DNA of 64,000 bases from positions 6,386,001-6,450,000 of the forward strand of contig CM076953.1 in the NCBI GenBank assembly GCA_039566865.1, in the 5' to 3' direction. Made by a program: the position numbers and the translations under genes. This document shows, piece after piece, positions 1 through 64,000 of this stretch; positions within the stretch are counted from its first letter, which is position 1, and each line of letters starts with the position of its first letter. The notes below the pieces were generated by a model. It did no database searches. It was not told the origin of the DNA and was given only the letters and a program-made list of their open reading frames with translations. The stretch comes from Aurelia coerulea. Taxonomy: Eukaryota; Cnidaria; Scyphozoa; Semaeostomeae; Ulmaridae.

Positions 1-74
1 TTGAAGTCATTGAGATTAAAGAAATAAGTAACTGAATTTTAAACCAACATTTTTAAAGATTTGGAACCTATGCT
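1..74. mobile_element. Terminal fragment of a 9-bp-duplication DNA element (family M1)
   Basis: Ends TTTGGAACCTATGCT, the same terminus as complete copies at 27127-27651 and 3171-4030. The element continues below position 1. Its end lies only 23 bp from the donor-side edge of exon 45. Confidence 0.75.
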
Positions 75-97
75 GTACGGAAGAAAGCAAGAGTTAC

Positions 98-63912
<63,815 letters not shown>

Positions 63913-64000
63913 CTGCATTTGAAAGAATAATCAAAAGCCTGATGTGAAACTTTTCACAAGGATGAGTTTTAGAAACTACTAAGCCAATTGGTTTCTAAAT

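Overview
This is a eukaryotic, almost certainly animal, genomic window. It holds one large interrupted gene on the minus strand and no other convincing protein-coding gene. The gene encodes an axonemal dynein heavy chain of the DNAH5/DNAH8 (outer-arm gamma) clade. I placed 45 internal exons with GT-AG borders, from 63912 down to 98. They join in one open frame of about 2,659 codons (7,978 nt) with no stop or frameshift. They cover the end of the tail/linker, AAA1 to AAA5, the stalk with its microtubule-binding tip, and most of AAA6. Both ends of the gene lie outside the window. The sequence mixes residues typical of vertebrate DNAH5 and DNAH8, as expected of an invertebrate ortholog that predates that duplication. 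The compact AT-rich introns and the repeat families (including G/C-tract-ended elements common in marine invertebrates) would suit a cnidarian or similar animal. That taxonomic guess is weak.

Layout in transcription order (high to low coordinates): exons 1-3 (63912-62094, linker); one 10.8 kb intron (62093-51301) filled by two satellite arrays around a 4.1 kb spacer; exons 4-8 (51300-46330, rest of linker and entry to AAA1); exons 9-13 (45017-39605, AAA1); exons 14-18 (38121-33453, AAA2); exons 19-24 (32763-28298, AAA3); exons 25-29 (26111-21205, AAA4); exons 30-34 (20743-14276, stalk and microtubule-binding tip); exons 35-39 (12502-8717, AAA5); exons 40-45 (7476-98, AAA6 and following region).

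The introns are densely packed with short nonautonomous DNA transposons, several with readable target-site duplications. These include a family with long inverted repeats and 9-bp duplications, G/C-tract elements with 8-bp duplications, TA-flanked mariner-like elements, one TTAA-flanked piggyBac-like element, several foldback palindromes, LINE 3' ends, and a SINE with a 5S-rRNA-like head. Many of them run right up to splice donors.

The most notable structures are: (1) a TA-specific element inserted inside the GTA of a splice donor (2902-2904); (2) a 104-bp tandem duplication that copies an exon end plus its donor five more times (15470-16015); (3) a 31-bp duplication that doubles a splice acceptor (30056-30117); (4) the 84/123-bp higher-order satellite in the giant intron, whose two arrays share colinear variant blocks; and (5) the apparent origin of that satellite from a dispersed element carrying a hammerhead-ribozyme-like hairpin.
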